Part shown: positions 24,720 through 34,274 of the stretch, piece by piece
Position numbering within the stretch: position 1 is the first letter of the stretch
How the letters are laid out: every line of letters begins with the position of its first letter
Assembly (NCBI GenBank): GCA_002441265.1
Contig: DJVQ01000004.1
Coordinates: forward strand, 1 to 44,941
Source of the DNA: Syntrophaceae bacterium UBA6252
GTDB lineage: Bacteria > Desulfobacterota > Syntrophia > Syntrophales > UBA6807
Length of the DNA stretch: 44,941 nucleotides
Direction: 5' to 3'
Position numbers and translations under genes: made by a program
The notes under the pieces: generated by a model
What the model was told of the DNA's origin: nothing
What the model saw: the letters and a program-made list of their open reading frames with translations, nothing else
Databases searched by the model: none

Positions 24720-27698
24720 TCAGAAGGCCAGGGGTTCCTGCCAGGCCTTTCTCAGATCGTCGATCCCCTCCTCAATCCTCATCTTCCCCCCCACGCCCCG
24801 GACGCGAAACTTCCGGTCCGCCGTCACCACGCCGATGGAAGCGAAGACGTGGCCCTTCATCGCCTTTTCGAAATCCTCCCGGCGCGCGGGGGACACGGTG
24901 ACGACGAAACGGCTCTGGGACTCCGAAAAGAGGAGGAAATCCTCCCGGTCGATCCCCTCGGCGGGCACCCGGGCCAGGTCCACCTCCACCCCGAGGTCCC
25001 CCGCGAAGGCCGTCTCGGCAAGGGCGACGGCGAGCCCCCCGTCGGAACAGTCGTGGCAGGACGCGACGCAACCGGCCCGGATCGCCCCGGAGAGGGCGTC
25101 ATAGAGGGCCTTCGCCCGGGGTCCGTCCACCACCGGCACGGATTTCCCGACGATTCCATGGCAGGCGTACCATTCCGAGCCCCCGAGTTCGGGCTTCGTG
25201 ATCCCGACCGCGTAGACGAGATCGCCGTCCTTCTTGGCGTCCATGGTCACCGCGGTCCGGACGTCCGCGATCCGGCCGATGACGGAAAAGAGCAGGGTCG
25301 GGGGGATGGAGATCTTCGTGTCCCCGATGATGTAGTCGTTTTTCATGCTGTCCTTGCCGGAAATGCAGGGGACGCCCAGGATCCTCGTGTAGTCGTAAAG
25401 GGCCCGGTTCGCCCGGACGAGCTGGGCGAGCTTGTACCGGCCGTCGGGCGTCTTTTCCGATTCCACCGGGTCGCACCAGCAGAAGTTGTCCAGCCCCGCC
25501 AGATGGTCCAGGGACCCTCCGACGGAGACGGCGTTCCGGACGGCCTCGTCGATGGCCGCCGCGGCCATGTGGTAGGTGTCGATGTCGCCGTACCGGGGAC
25601 AGATCCCGTGGGCCACCACCACCCCTTCCATGGAATCGAGAAGAGGACGGATGACCGCCGCGTCTCCGGGCCCGTCGTTCCGGGCCCCCACCAGGGGCTT
25701 GAGGACGCTCCCGCCCTGGACCTCATGGTCGTACTGGCGGACCACCGATTCCTTGCTGCAGACGTTCAGCCTGGCCAGGATCGTTTTCAACGCCGCCCCG
25801 AGGTCCTCCGGTTCGGGGAACTCCCCCTCCTCCAGGGAGGGCGGAATCCATTTCGCCTCGAGACGCATCTGGGGCACCCCCCCGTGGAGGAACTCCATGT
25901 CGATGCAGGCGACCGTCTTTTCCCCGTAAAGAACGTGAAACTTGCCCGACGCCGTGAACCGGCCGAGGACCGTGGCTTCCACGTCCATTTCCCGGGCGAG
26001 TTCGAGAAAGGCGTCGATCCGTTCCGGGGGAACGGCGAGGCTCATCCGCTCCTGGGCCTCGGAAATGAGAATTTCCCAGGGTTTCAGCCCGGGATACTTG
26101 AGGGGGGCCTTTTTGAGATCCATCTCGCATCCCCCCGACAGGGTGGCCATCTCCCCCACCGAGGAGGAGAGCCCCCCGGCGCCGTTGTCCGTGATGGCAC
26201 GGTACAGGCCGCGGTCCCGGGCCAGAAGAAGAAAATCGGTCATCTTCTTCTGGGTGATGGGATCGCCGATCTGGACGGCCGTGACGGGCGAATCCTCGTG
26301 AAGTTCCTCGGACGAGAACGTGGCCCCGTGGATGCCGTCCTTCCCGATCCGGCCGCCGGTCATGACCACCAGATCCCCGGGGCGGATTTCCTTGAAGTGG
26401 CTCGGCTCCCCGAGAATCCGGGCGGGCATGATCCCTCCCGTTCCGCAGTACACGAGCGGTTTTCCCAGAAACCGGTCGTCGAAGACGATGGACCCGTTCA
26501 CCGTGGGGATCCCGCTCTTGTTCCCGCCGTGCTCCACCCCTTCACGGACGCCCTCGTAAATCCGCCGGGGGTGAAGAATCCGGGGGGGCAGGGGCCGGTC
26601 GTAATAGGGGGAGGCGAAGCAGAACACGTCGGTGTTGAAGATCAGTTTCGCCCCCTTGCCGGTGCCGAAGGGGTCCCGGTTGACACCGACGATCCCCGTC
26701 AGCGCCCCCCCGTAGGGATCCAGCGCGGAGGGGGAATTGTGGGTTTCCACCTTGAAGACCAGGTTGAACCGGTCGTTGAACCGGATCACCCCGGCGTTGT
26801 CCACGAAGACGGAGAGGCACCAGTCCTTCTCCCCCATGGCCTCCCGGATCTCCCGGGTGGCGCCCTTGATGCAGGTCTTGAAAAGGGAGTCGATGACCTC
26901 GCGGTTCCCCTTTTCGTCCTCGTAGGTGATGAGGCTGTTGAAGATCTTGTGTTTGCAGTGTTCCGACCAGGTCTGGGCGAGGCACTCGAGTTCCACGTCG
27001 GTGATCCCGGGGCCGAGACCGGCTTTCCGCCGTTCCTCGCGGACTGCGGGATCCTTCAGGTAGCCCCGGATCCCCCGCATCTCCTCGACGGTAAGGGCGA
27101 GAACCCGGGTGGCGCTGATGTTCTGAAGCACCTCGTCGGAAACGTCGAGGTCGATGACCTCCACGGAGGGATCGTCCTGGATGTGCACCTTGGGAACGTA
27201 AGGGGATTCCCCCTCCCGGGGATCCCGGGACCGTCCCTCGCGGATTTCATAACGCTGGATGAGGTCGTTCGCCAGAATGCCCGAGGCGATCTTCTCCGCG
27301 TCGCTCCGGGTCAGGGACCCGCCGAGCATGTACTTCCTGGACGTGTAGACGCGGAGATCCTTCCTGCGGGGCGTTCCGTAAAGGAGGGCCAGCGCCTCCC
27401 CCGCCGTCCGGCCCACGTTGTCCGTCACCCCGGGGCGGAAACCCACCTCGATGATCCAGTCGCAATCCGACGACAGAGGCCGGTCGAAGGAAAATTCCTG
27501 AATGATCGGATCCGACAGGGGACCCCGGGCGGCCGCATCCAGGTCCGCCGGGGAAAGATCCCCTTCCACGGTGTACACTTCCGCCGTTCGGACCGACACG
27601 ACGGGGATCCCCAGATTATCGGCGATCCTGTCCCGGGTTTTTTCCCCGATGGCGTCCCGGACGCCCTCCCGAAAACCGACTTCAATTCGATGAACCAT
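24720..27698 (-). CDS. purL: Phosphoribosylformylglycinamidine synthase PurL with two N-terminal PurS-like domains
   Basis: A 992-residue protein catalysing the ATP-dependent conversion of FGAR to FGAM. Residues 1-75 and 80-155 are two PurS-like units, each beginning with an IEVGFR-GV-D segment, fused ahead of the PurL body. The body carries CLAQTWSEHCKHK, KVETHNSPSALDPYGGA, the glycine-rich MTGGRIGKDGIHGATFSS and, in the second half, CHDCSDGGLAVALAE. The glutaminase is separate (purQ, 42 bases downstream). The start at 27698 (MVHRIEVGF) has AGGGA five bases upstream; an ATG at 27722 is an alternative. The response regulator gene ends 52 bases upstream. This fused architecture is known in deltaproteobacterial and some other lineages. 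Confidence 0.95.
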   Translation of the reverse strand: MVHRIEVGFREGVRDAIGEKTRDRIADNLGIPVVSVRTAEVYTVEGDLSPADLDAAARGPLSDPIIQEFSFDRPLSSDCDWIIEVGFRPGVTDNVGRTAGEALALLYGTPRRKDLRVYTSRKYMLGGSLTRSDAEKIASGILANDLIQRYEIREGRSRDPREGESPYVPKVHIQDDPSVEVIDLDVSDEVLQNISATRVLALTVEEMRGIRGYLKDPAVREERRKAGLGPGITDVELECLAQTWSEHCKHKIFNSLITYEDEKGNREVIDSLFKTCIKGATREIREAMGEKDWCLSVFVDNAGVIRFNDRFNLVFKVETHNSPSALDPYGGALTGIVGVNRDPFGTGKGAKLIFNTDVFCFASPYYDRPLPPRILHPRRIYEGVREGVEHGGNKSGIPTVNGSIVFDDRFLGKPLVYCGTGGIMPARILGEPSHFKEIRPGDLVVMTGGRIGKDGIHGATFSSEELHEDSPVTAVQIGDPITQKKMTDFLLLARDRGLYRAITDNGAGGLSSSVGEMATLSGGCEMDLKKAPLKYPGLKPWEILISEAQERMSLAVPPERIDAFLELAREMDVEATVLGRFTASGKFHVLYGEKTVACIDMEFLHGGVPQMRLEAKWIPPSLEEGEFPEPEDLGAALKTILARLNVCSKESVVRQYDHEVQGGSVLKPLVGARNDGPGDAAVIRPLLDSMEGVVVAHGICPRYGDIDTYHMAAAAIDEAVRNAVSVGGSLDHLAGLDNFCWCDPVESEKTPDGRYKLAQLVRANRALYDYTRILGVPCISGKDSMKNDYIIGDTKISIPPTLLFSVIGRIADVRTAVTMDAKKDGDLVYAVGITKPELGGSEWYACHGIVGKSVPVVDGPRAKALYDALSGAIRAGCVASCHDCSDGGLAVALAETAFAGDLGVEVDLARVPAEGIDREDFLLFSESQSRFVVTVSPARREDFEKAMKGHVFASIGVVTADRKFRVRGVGGKMRIEEGIDDLRKAWQEPLAF

Positions 27699-27750
27699 GA
27701 TTTTCCCTTTTTCCGTTTCCATTGGGCTTCCCCCCGGCAAGGGGCCTGTC

Positions 27751-29139
27751 TCACTCACTGCCGCCTGATTTGCGGAGATTGTACCGAATCATCTTGAGCT
27801 GGAGTCCCTTCCGGCTCAATCCCAGCTGCTGCGCCGCGCGGCTCACGTTTCCGCCGCATTCCTCCAGGACCTTGAGAATCATGTCCCGTTCGATCTCCTC
27901 CGTCCTCCTGCGAAGCACCTCCTTGAAGGTTCCCGGCTCCTCCATGGACGGGGCCGGAACGCTTCTCGGTTCGTAAAACCGGATCTCTCCGGGAAGCTCC
28001 TCCTCCGTCAGCAGTTCGCCTTTGGCGAAGAGAACGAGACGCTCCAGGAGGTTCTCCAGCTCCCGGATGTTTCCTGGCCAGTCGTAACGTTCGACGAAGA
28101 TCTCCTGCACCGCCGGGGAGAGGCCCCGGACGTTCCGGTTCAGTTTCCTGTTGAACTTCCCGATGAAGTGATCCACCAGCGGCGCGATGTCGTCCTTCCG
28201 TTCCCGCAGGGGGGGAAGATGGACGGGCACCACGTTCAGCCGGTAAAAGAGGTCCTCCCGGAACTTTCCTTCCTTCACGTCCTGAGAAAGATTCCGGTTC
28301 GTCGCCGCGATGAGGCGGACGTCCACCCGGATCGTCCGGAGCCCGCCCACCCGCTCGAACTCCTGGTCCTGGACCACACGGAGGAGTTTGACCTGCATGT
28401 CCTTCGGAAGATCCCCCACCTCGTCGAGAAAAAGGGTCCCCTGGTGGGCCAGTTCGAATCGGCCCGGCTTCCTGTGGACCGCGCCGGTGAAAGCCCCCTT
28501 CTCGTACCCGAAGAGTTCGCTTTCGAGGAGGGTTTCCGCGATGGCGGCGCAGTTGATCTTGATGAAGGGCTGGTCCCTCCTCGGGCTGTTCCGGTGAATG
28601 GCGTGGGCGATCAGTTCCTTCCCCGTGCCCGTTTCCCCGGTGATGAGAACGGTGGTCGTGGTGGGGGCCACCCTGGAGATGACCTCGAAAATCCTGGCCA
28701 TTTCCCCGCTCGACCCGATGATGTTCAGATGATCGATGTCCCCCGCCTCGGGAACCACCTCGGCCTCGGAGATCGCCCGGATGCGGTGGGCCTTGTGGAT
28801 CACGTTCAGGAGGTCCTCACGGTCGAAGGGCTTGGTGATGTAGTCGAAGGCGCCCTTTTTCAGGGCCTCGACGGCGGTGTTCACCGTCCCGTGGGCGGTG
28901 ATGATGATCACGGGGATGCGGGGATATTCCTCCGTCACCCGGCCGAGGAGCCCGAGTCCGTCCAGGCCCGGCATCCTGAGGTCGGTCACGACCACGGCGA
29001 CATCCTCCTTTTCCAGGATGTCGAGGGCCTCGAGACCGTCGGCCGCCTTGAGAACGGTAAAGCCCTCCTTCCGGAGCATCGCTTCCAGAACGAGAAGCAT
29101 GTTGATTTCGTCGTCGGCTATGAGGATTTTTTTATTCAT
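27751..29139 (-). CDS. NtrC-family sigma-54-dependent response regulator
   Basis: A 462-residue regulator. The receiver domain (1-120) has the phosphoacceptor Asp53 in VVTDLRMPG and the conserved Lys in YITKPFD. The AAA+ domain has Walker A GETGTGKE (168-175), GAFTGA at 215-220 (the loop that contacts sigma-54) and GTLFLDE as Walker B. The C-terminal Fis-type helix-turn-helix is GGNVSRAAQQLGLSRKGLQ. The intact GAFTGA predicts activation of RNA polymerase with sigma-54. The start at 29139 (MNKKILIADDE) is preceded closely by GGGAG. It follows its likely partner kinase by 110 bases. Target promoters are unknown; a sigma-54-like site lies upstream of the malonyltransferase gene at 34840. Confidence 0.95.
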   Translation of the reverse strand: MNKKILIADDEINMLLVLEAMLRKEGFTVLKAADGLEALDILEKEDVAVVVTDLRMPGLDGLGLLGRVTEEYPRIPVIIITAHGTVNTAVEALKKGAFDYITKPFDREDLLNVIHKAHRIRAISEAEVVPEAGDIDHLNIIGSSGEMARIFEVISRVAPTTTTVLITGETGTGKELIAHAIHRNSPRRDQPFIKINCAAIAETLLESELFGYEKGAFTGAVHRKPGRFELAHQGTLFLDEVGDLPKDMQVKLLRVVQDQEFERVGGLRTIRVDVRLIAATNRNLSQDVKEGKFREDLFYRLNVVPVHLPPLRERKDDIAPLVDHFIGKFNRKLNRNVRGLSPAVQEIFVERYDWPGNIRELENLLERLVLFAKGELLTEEELPGEIRFYEPRSVPAPSMEEPGTFKEVLRRRTEEIERDMILKVLEECGGNVSRAAQQLGLSRKGLQLKMIRYNLRKSGGSE

Positions 29140-29249
29140 GCTCCCGGGAGGGCCCTGTGCGGCGGGCCGGGGGATTCCTTTTTCGCCCACACCCTATTAT
29201 GGGACGAAAGTGCTGTCAAGGGGATTCCACCCGCCGCGGCGACGGGGCG

Positions 29250-30755
29250 TCACAGGCGGATCCGGAAGGCCGTTCCCGCGCCGGGTTCCGTTTCCACGGA
29301 AATTTCCCCGCCGTGGTTGCGGACGATCCGTTCGCAGATGGAAAGCCCCAGGCCGGTCCCCTTCTTCTTGGTCGTGAAGAAGGGCTTGAAAATGTTCGCC
29401 AGGGCATCCCTCGATATCCCTTCCCCCGTGTCCCGGATCACCACCTCCACCGATTCCTTTTTCCCGCTCCGGGATTTTCTCGTGGAAAAGGTCAGGACCC
29501 CGCCCCGCGGCATGGCCTCCACGGCGTTCAGCCCCAGATTCAGGAGAACCTGGATCATCTGCTCCCCGTCCACCCGGACGGGGGGAATCCCCAGGTCGAG
29601 TTCCGTCCGGATCGCCGTTCCCTTGGGAAGGGGCATGGTCTTCAGCAGGGACACCACCTTGTCGACGAAAATGTTGAGATCCTTTTTCTCGAGATTCCCC
29701 GAAAAAGGTCTCGCATAGTTCAGGAACTGGGACACCACCGTGTTCAGCCGGTCCGTCTCCTCGACGATGACGCCGAGGAGCTTCCGGTTTTCCCCGTCAC
29801 CCTCCTCGAGCCGGAGATATTCCGCGGCGCCCTTGATCGACCCCAGGGGGTTCCTGATTTCGTGGGCGAGGCCCGTGGCCATCTCCTCCAACAGGAGCGA
29901 CCGCTCCCTTTCGATGTCCTCCATGCGGAAGGACTGGAAAATTTTTTTCGCCGCCGGGAAAAACTTCCGGAGCAGTCCCCGGAGAAATCCCCGGACCGGG
30001 TTCATGAACACCACGACGAGCCAGGCAAAGGCGAACACGGCCGGCAGCGGAAGCATCGAGGATCCGCCGGCAAGGAAGCTGATGCCGTAATAGACCGCCA
30101 TGATGAAGACCATGAGGCCGAAGGAATAGAGGACCCTCAGGATCGCCTCATTCAGCGCCGGAAGCTTCGGATGCCGGAGAGACAGATAGATGAGGTAGAG
30201 AAGGATGGCCTGGGCCAGATCGGACAGATGGAGAAACTCGGGCATCTCGCGGGGGATCGCATCGACGACCGTCAGGAAAAAGGCCACCACGGCGGCGGCA
30301 AGGACGTACCCCATCTTGTGTCTTTCCATCCGGGGCGCGTCGCCGCGGATAAAGAGAAACAACGCCGTCATGGCAATGATCGCGGCGAGTCCCAGGGCTC
30401 CCATGCACAGGAGGGAAAAAACGGACCGGGGAAAGACGGACCCGAGGAACAGAAGGAGGAGGAACAGGCTGACGCCGGCAAAAAGCAGGACCTCCCTCCG
30501 GGACAGGAAGGTCTTTCCCTTGACGAAAGACAGGGTCAGGGAAACCAGGAGAGGGGGAAGCGCCAGGATCCCCACCGCCCAGGCGATTTCCCAGGGGGAA
30601 GCCGGAAACAGCCGCGCAAGGATCAGGCTCGCCTTGTGGAGGAAGACGGCGAGGCACAGCGGGATGAACACAAGGACCGGCTGGTCCTTTTTCCCCTCGA
30701 ACAGGAGAAGGGCCGCGAAGGACAGACTGGCCAGCGAGACAATCAGCCGTTCCAT
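29250..30755 (-). CDS. Membrane sensor histidine kinase (NtrB-like core)
   Basis: A 501-residue kinase. Residues 1-250 hold about eight hydrophobic segments without a large periplasmic domain, suggesting sensing in or at the membrane. A short linker leads to the HisKA domain with His298 in GLAHEIRNPLGSIKG. The ATPase domain has Asn410 in LLNLGLNAVEAM, RDTGEGIS, FKPFFTTKKKGTGLGL and a final G-x-F-like RIRL end. It resembles PrsK/NtrB-type kinases that pair with NtrC-type regulators, and its partner follows directly. It starts 76 bases after glmM. Membrane segments plus position beside envelope genes suggest an envelope or lipid signal, but no ligand domain is recognisable. Confidence 0.93.
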   Translation of the reverse strand: MERLIVSLASLSFAALLLFEGKKDQPVLVFIPLCLAVFLHKASLILARLFPASPWEIAWAVGILALPPLLVSLTLSFVKGKTFLSRREVLLFAGVSLFLLLLFLGSVFPRSVFSLLCMGALGLAAIIAMTALFLFIRGDAPRMERHKMGYVLAAAVVAFFLTVVDAIPREMPEFLHLSDLAQAILLYLIYLSLRHPKLPALNEAILRVLYSFGLMVFIMAVYYGISFLAGGSSMLPLPAVFAFAWLVVVFMNPVRGFLRGLLRKFFPAAKKIFQSFRMEDIERERSLLLEEMATGLAHEIRNPLGSIKGAAEYLRLEEGDGENRKLLGVIVEETDRLNTVVSQFLNYARPFSGNLEKKDLNIFVDKVVSLLKTMPLPKGTAIRTELDLGIPPVRVDGEQMIQVLLNLGLNAVEAMPRGGVLTFSTRKSRSGKKESVEVVIRDTGEGISRDALANIFKPFFTTKKKGTGLGLSICERIVRNHGGEISVETEPGAGTAFRIRL

Positions 30756-30831
30756 GGAGGATGCACCCGCAATCCGGTCCGGGAAATCCGCGACGGAGCT
30801 TCTTCAGCCGTCCCGCGCCCGGTCCGGGGAA

Positions 30832-32181
30832 TCAGGAAAGCGCCCGTTGAATGACGCGGGCGATGTGACCGCAATGCCTGGAGGTCTCCTCTTCCGTCGG
30901 TCCTTCCACCATGACCCGGCAGAGGTTCTGCGTTCCCGAATACCGGACGAGAACCCGCCCCCGGTCCCCCAGCCGGCGTTCCGCCTCTTCGATGGCCGCC
31001 GTGACCGCGGGCAGGGATGCAAGATCCCGCTTCTCCCGGACGGGGACATTGACGAGCTTCTGGGGATACACGGTCATGATGCCGGCCAGCCTGGACAGGG
31101 GGACATGCTCCCGGCCCATGGCGGCGGCCACCTGGAGGGCCGTCACAATCCCGTCTCCCGTGGTCTGGTGGTTGAGAAAAATAAGATGGCCCGAGTCCTC
31201 CCCACCGAGGATCGCCCCGGTTTCCCGCATTTTTTCCAGCACGTACCGGTCCCCCACGTCGGCGATCTCGAGATCGATCCCCATCGCCCGCATGGCCTTG
31301 TGAAAGCCCAGGTTGCTCATGACCGTGGAGACGACGCGGTTGTTCCACAGGACACCTTCTTCCTTCATTCCGCGGGCGCAGATCGCCATCATCCGGTCGC
31401 CGGTGACGGGATTTCCCTTCTCGTCCACGGCAATGCAGCGATCCCCGTCGCCGTCGAAGGCGAACCCCGCCTGGGCCCCTTCCCGGATCACCTCGGCGGC
31501 CAGCAGTTCCGTATGCTGGGAGCCGCAGTGGTCGTTGATGTTCCCGCCGTCGGGCTCGCAGCTGAGGGTCTTCACCGAAGCCCCGAGTTCGGAAAAGGTC
31601 TCCGGGGCCACCCGGTACGTCGCCCCGTTGGAGCAGTCGAGAACGATCCGCATGCCCTCGAGGGACAGGGTCTTTGGGAAGGTTCCTTTCAGAAACACGA
31701 TGTACCTGCCCCGGGCGTCGTCTACGAAGGAGATCTTCCCGATTTCCCCGGAAGAGGGGCGCAGGGCACCGGAATCGCCGGAAAGGACGAGGTCCTCGAT
31801 TTTCGTTTCCACCTCGTCGGGCAGTTTGAATCCGCCTCCGGAAAAGATCTTGATCCCGTTGTCATAGAACGGGTTGTGGGAGGCCGAAACGACGATGCCC
31901 GCATCGGCCCGCATGCTCCCCGCCAGGAAGGCGATGCCCGGCGTGGGCAGGATTCCCACCCGAAGGACATTCACGCCCATGGAGCAGATCCCCGCGGCGA
32001 GCGCGCTTTCGATCATGTCGCCGGAAATCCGTGTGTCCTTTCCCACGACGATACGGGACACATGTCCCTTCCGTTTGAACATGAGGGCCGTCGCCCTGCC
32101 GACCTGGAGGGCGATTTCCGCCGTCATGGGATATTCGTTCGCTTTTCCCCTGATGCCGTCTGTACCGAAGAGTCTCCCCAT
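30832..32181 (-). CDS. glmM: Phosphoglucosamine mutase GlmM
   Basis: A 449-residue enzyme interconverting glucosamine 6-phosphate and glucosamine 1-phosphate on the way to UDP-GlcNAc, for peptidoglycan and lipopolysaccharide. It starts MGRLFGTDGIRGKAN; the phosphoserine loop is VVSASHNPFYDNGIK with Ser101; the metal loop is FAFDGDGDRCIAVD; the sugar-binding loop is GGEDSGHL; and the phosphate-binding C-terminal loop is VRYSGTQNLCRVM. GGGAG lies five bases upstream of the ATG. The C-terminal RYSGTQN replaces the more usual RPSGTEP, a variant seen in many GlmM enzymes. It heads the minus-strand run that continues through the kinase to the glycosyltransferase at 21106. Confidence 0.96.
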   Translation of the reverse strand: MGRLFGTDGIRGKANEYPMTAEIALQVGRATALMFKRKGHVSRIVVGKDTRISGDMIESALAAGICSMGVNVLRVGILPTPGIAFLAGSMRADAGIVVSASHNPFYDNGIKIFSGGGFKLPDEVETKIEDLVLSGDSGALRPSSGEIGKISFVDDARGRYIVFLKGTFPKTLSLEGMRIVLDCSNGATYRVAPETFSELGASVKTLSCEPDGGNINDHCGSQHTELLAAEVIREGAQAGFAFDGDGDRCIAVDEKGNPVTGDRMMAICARGMKEEGVLWNNRVVSTVMSNLGFHKAMRAMGIDLEIADVGDRYVLEKMRETGAILGGEDSGHLIFLNHQTTGDGIVTALQVAAAMGREHVPLSRLAGIMTVYPQKLVNVPVREKRDLASLPAVTAAIEEAERRLGDRGRVLVRYSGTQNLCRVMVEGPTEEETSRHCGHIARVIQRALS

Positions 32182-32252
32182 GGAATCTCCCGCCCGGATA
32201 CATGAAATCCCCCGGGCCTTTCCCGTGATGTTCCTTCAAACCGTAATCGCTC

Positions 32253-32281
32253 TTTCTATCCCATTGTCACCCCTTTTGCAA
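32253..32281 (-). promoter_or_regulatory. Candidate sigma-70 promoter for glmM and the following run
   Basis: On the minus strand TTGCAA (32276-32281) and TAGAAA (32253-32258) are 17 bases apart, about 70 bases upstream of the glmM start, in the only AT-richer stretch of this gap. Confidence 0.35.
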
Positions 32282-32382
32282 TCCCGAACCGGCCGACGGG
32301 AGAACGATTTCATACACTTTTCTGCCGCGACAAGAGAATCCTGAACGATACAGCGGAAAACCAACGGGCACTCCCAAAATAC

Positions 32383-33240
32383 TCATTTAAGAAGGCCCTC
32401 CTTCAGATCTTTCAACAATTGCAGATAATATTCAAACATATTCCGTGAAAGTAGCCCGCCCTTCATCATATCTTCCACCAGACGATACTGACTTTGATCG
32501 TCCGTTTCCCGGTACAGAATTTCCCTGACCGTCCGATTTGTTTCCGGGCGCATCATTGCCGCCATATCCCTGCCCAGCAGCAATGCACCGGCACGGACAT
32601 AGTCGAAATCTTCCCGTTCAAGCAGTTCGAAAACCTCGTCATAAAGGCGATCCTCATTTCCGGCTTCCGTGTACGTTTCAAGCAAAAGGGCAAGATCCCG
32701 GGCATCCCGACTGCGAGAGGGGTTTGAATCGTTCCATGAGATGAGCTTCATCAACGCCAGCCCGCAGGGCGTAGCGAACTGAACGTCAAGGACCGGTTCA
32801 TTACACAGACGCACGGTCCGTGAATCGCGATAAGCGTCATCAAAGCCCATGGTACTCATCGCGGTTTCATGATCAGGGGGCCAGGAAACACTCTGGTCCG
32901 GTTTAGCGATTGCGCCGAAAGGAACGATATCGACGGGGGTAACATCTCTGTACAGCAGGCGCTGCGGCTCTCTGGCCGGGGAAAAGACACGTGTCGAGAA
33001 CAGTGACTCTCTCAGTTTTTCATAAGCTTCCCAACTTTCAACCTGAACACCGACATCGATATCGCGCGTAGCGCGAATCGTGCTGATATCATACCCCTGT
33101 TTCAGGATGACATCCCTCGCCGTCGCGCCGACGACGAAAAAGGGAACCGCCGATTCGTCGGCCTTTCGGGAAATCAATCGGAGCACATCAAAGATTTGCG
33201 GTTCAATCTTCCCTGACAAGTCGAGCGATTTCTTTTTCAT
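32383..33240 (-). CDS. AbiEii-like nucleotidyltransferase (putative toxin)
   Basis: A 285-residue protein with a nucleotidyltransferase fold: FFVVGATARDVIL (residues 34-46) followed by RATRDIDVGV with Asp60 and Asp62, the metal ligands. The C-terminal half has MKLISWNDSNPSRSRDARDLALLLE, resembling the conserved K-x-x-A-R-x-x-x-R-D-x-x-D segment of AbiEii/AbiGii toxins. Such toxins transfer nucleotides to RNA or other targets and halt growth. The gene overlaps the end of the upstream antitoxin-like gene by 38 bases and is more AT-rich than the surroundings, both typical of a transferred type IV toxin-antitoxin module. The start at 33240 has only a weak GGGA; ATG 33273 is an alternative. Confidence 0.78.
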   Translation of the reverse strand: MKKKSLDLSGKIEPQIFDVLRLISRKADESAVPFFVVGATARDVILKQGYDISTIRATRDIDVGVQVESWEAYEKLRESLFSTRVFSPAREPQRLLYRDVTPVDIVPFGAIAKPDQSVSWPPDHETAMSTMGFDDAYRDSRTVRLCNEPVLDVQFATPCGLALMKLISWNDSNPSRSRDARDLALLLETYTEAGNEDRLYDEVFELLEREDFDYVRAGALLLGRDMAAMMRPETNRTVREILYRETDDQSQYRLVEDMMKGGLLSRNMFEYYLQLLKDLKEGLLK

Positions 33241-34240
33241 GAACGAGTCCCGCTGTCTCAATGTTTCGTTCATCTCCGGTCGCCAGCAGGTCCGCATAGA
33301 TCAGAACGGGCGGAACAAGGTCCGGATGATGCCCGGGATATTCGAAATGCCAGAAAGGTCTCAGTATCTCGACACGGCCGGCAGGATCCTTTTTCAATTG
33401 ATATTTCAAAACCAGTCTTGCGGGCGGTTCGCGGGTATAAATCGTGGCCGTCTGGGGTTTCAGATATTTCGTCAGCCTTGCAGCGGCAATTTCCCCTCCC
33501 CAAAGGGCATGAAATGTTTCAATTTCCGCATCCTTCCACCAGTCGTCATCCTTTGCCTTGAATCTGCCGATGACGAGTCCGGGTCTCAGCTGATCCGGGT
33601 ATGCCGTTACCCATCTGGTTAAAAGATCATTCTTTCGAGTCAATCTGCGGCCCCTCGCCCCCATGTCGACAAGATAACCGAGCTTCCTGAGATCGTTCAT
33701 AACCCATCCGATCGTTCCCAGTGCAAGTCCCGTGGCTTTTGCGATATTCCGGTAAGGAGTTTTCTCCATTCCCGGATTGTTAAGAAGGGTGAAAATAATG
33801 CGCAATCCCCCGGGCCGGAACGCACGAGTCACCGGCTCCGGACGGTCGTCTTCCGGCAGTTTGTTTCCTTTGACGAATACGTAAAGGGGCGGATCGTCGA
33901 TATAGGCGTTGCCCGCCGCATCCATGAAGGGGATTCCCATATTTTTCAATAAATCGGCCACTTGCGGAGTAATGTATCTTGTGACGAGAAGGCCCTTCCG
34001 GTTTCGGGGATCGTTGCGCAATTGTTGGACCGCAACGCCCAACGTGGTGCGTGTGAGGAAGTTCTTTACTTCAACGGCAAACCGGATTCCCTTTCCCTGA
34101 AAGGGAATCCGGATGACTGCATCCGGCACGGCACGCGCACGCGCTTCCCCGGTCAGGCGTTCAATCTTCAACCCCGTCATTTTCTGAAATGCATCGATTG
34201 CCCGTTGCAGGGTGTCTCGTTCTTTCGCTGTCACGGCCAT
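33203..34240 (-). CDS. AbiEi-like antitoxin / transcriptional autoregulator
   Basis: A 345-residue protein. The N-terminal part resembles a nuclease-like or DNA-binding fold (FAVEVKNFLTRTTLGVAVQQL, LLVTRYITPQVADLLKNMGI, PFMDAAGNAYI). A winged-helix region follows (YRNIAKATGLALGTIGWVMNDLRKLGYL), then a C-terminal domain ending ADLLATGDERN. It matches what is annotated as AbiEi-family antitoxins in many genomes. AbiEi proteins repress their own operon through inverted repeats. The start at 34240 is chosen because AAGG lies close by and because the promoter's -10 and the operator cover the upstream in-frame ATGs at 34297 and 34276. The downstream toxin-like gene overlaps it by 38 bases. Confidence 0.78.
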   Translation of the reverse strand: MAVTAKERDTLQRAIDAFQKMTGLKIERLTGEARARAVPDAVIRIPFQGKGIRFAVEVKNFLTRTTLGVAVQQLRNDPRNRKGLLVTRYITPQVADLLKNMGIPFMDAAGNAYIDDPPLYVFVKGNKLPEDDRPEPVTRAFRPGGLRIIFTLLNNPGMEKTPYRNIAKATGLALGTIGWVMNDLRKLGYLVDMGARGRRLTRKNDLLTRWVTAYPDQLRPGLVIGRFKAKDDDWWKDAEIETFHALWGGEIAAARLTKYLKPQTATIYTREPPARLVLKYQLKKDPAGRVEILRPFWHFEYPGHHPDLVPPVLIYADLLATGDERNIETAGLVHEKEIARLVRED

Positions 34241-34274
34241 ACCGCCTTCAATGATCTGCTTGTACATTACTTCC

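Noticed and set aside
23799..27797. A 4-kb stop-free frame on the plus strand antisense to the acyl ligase start, purQ and purL
   Set aside because: It mirrors GC-rich codons of purL, has a His/Pro/Gly/Arg/Asp-heavy composition with no domain motifs, and purL is unmistakable on the other strand.
30205..32205. Long plus-strand frame antisense to the histidine kinase and glmM
   Set aside because: Both opposite-strand genes are certain; this is a codon-bias shadow.
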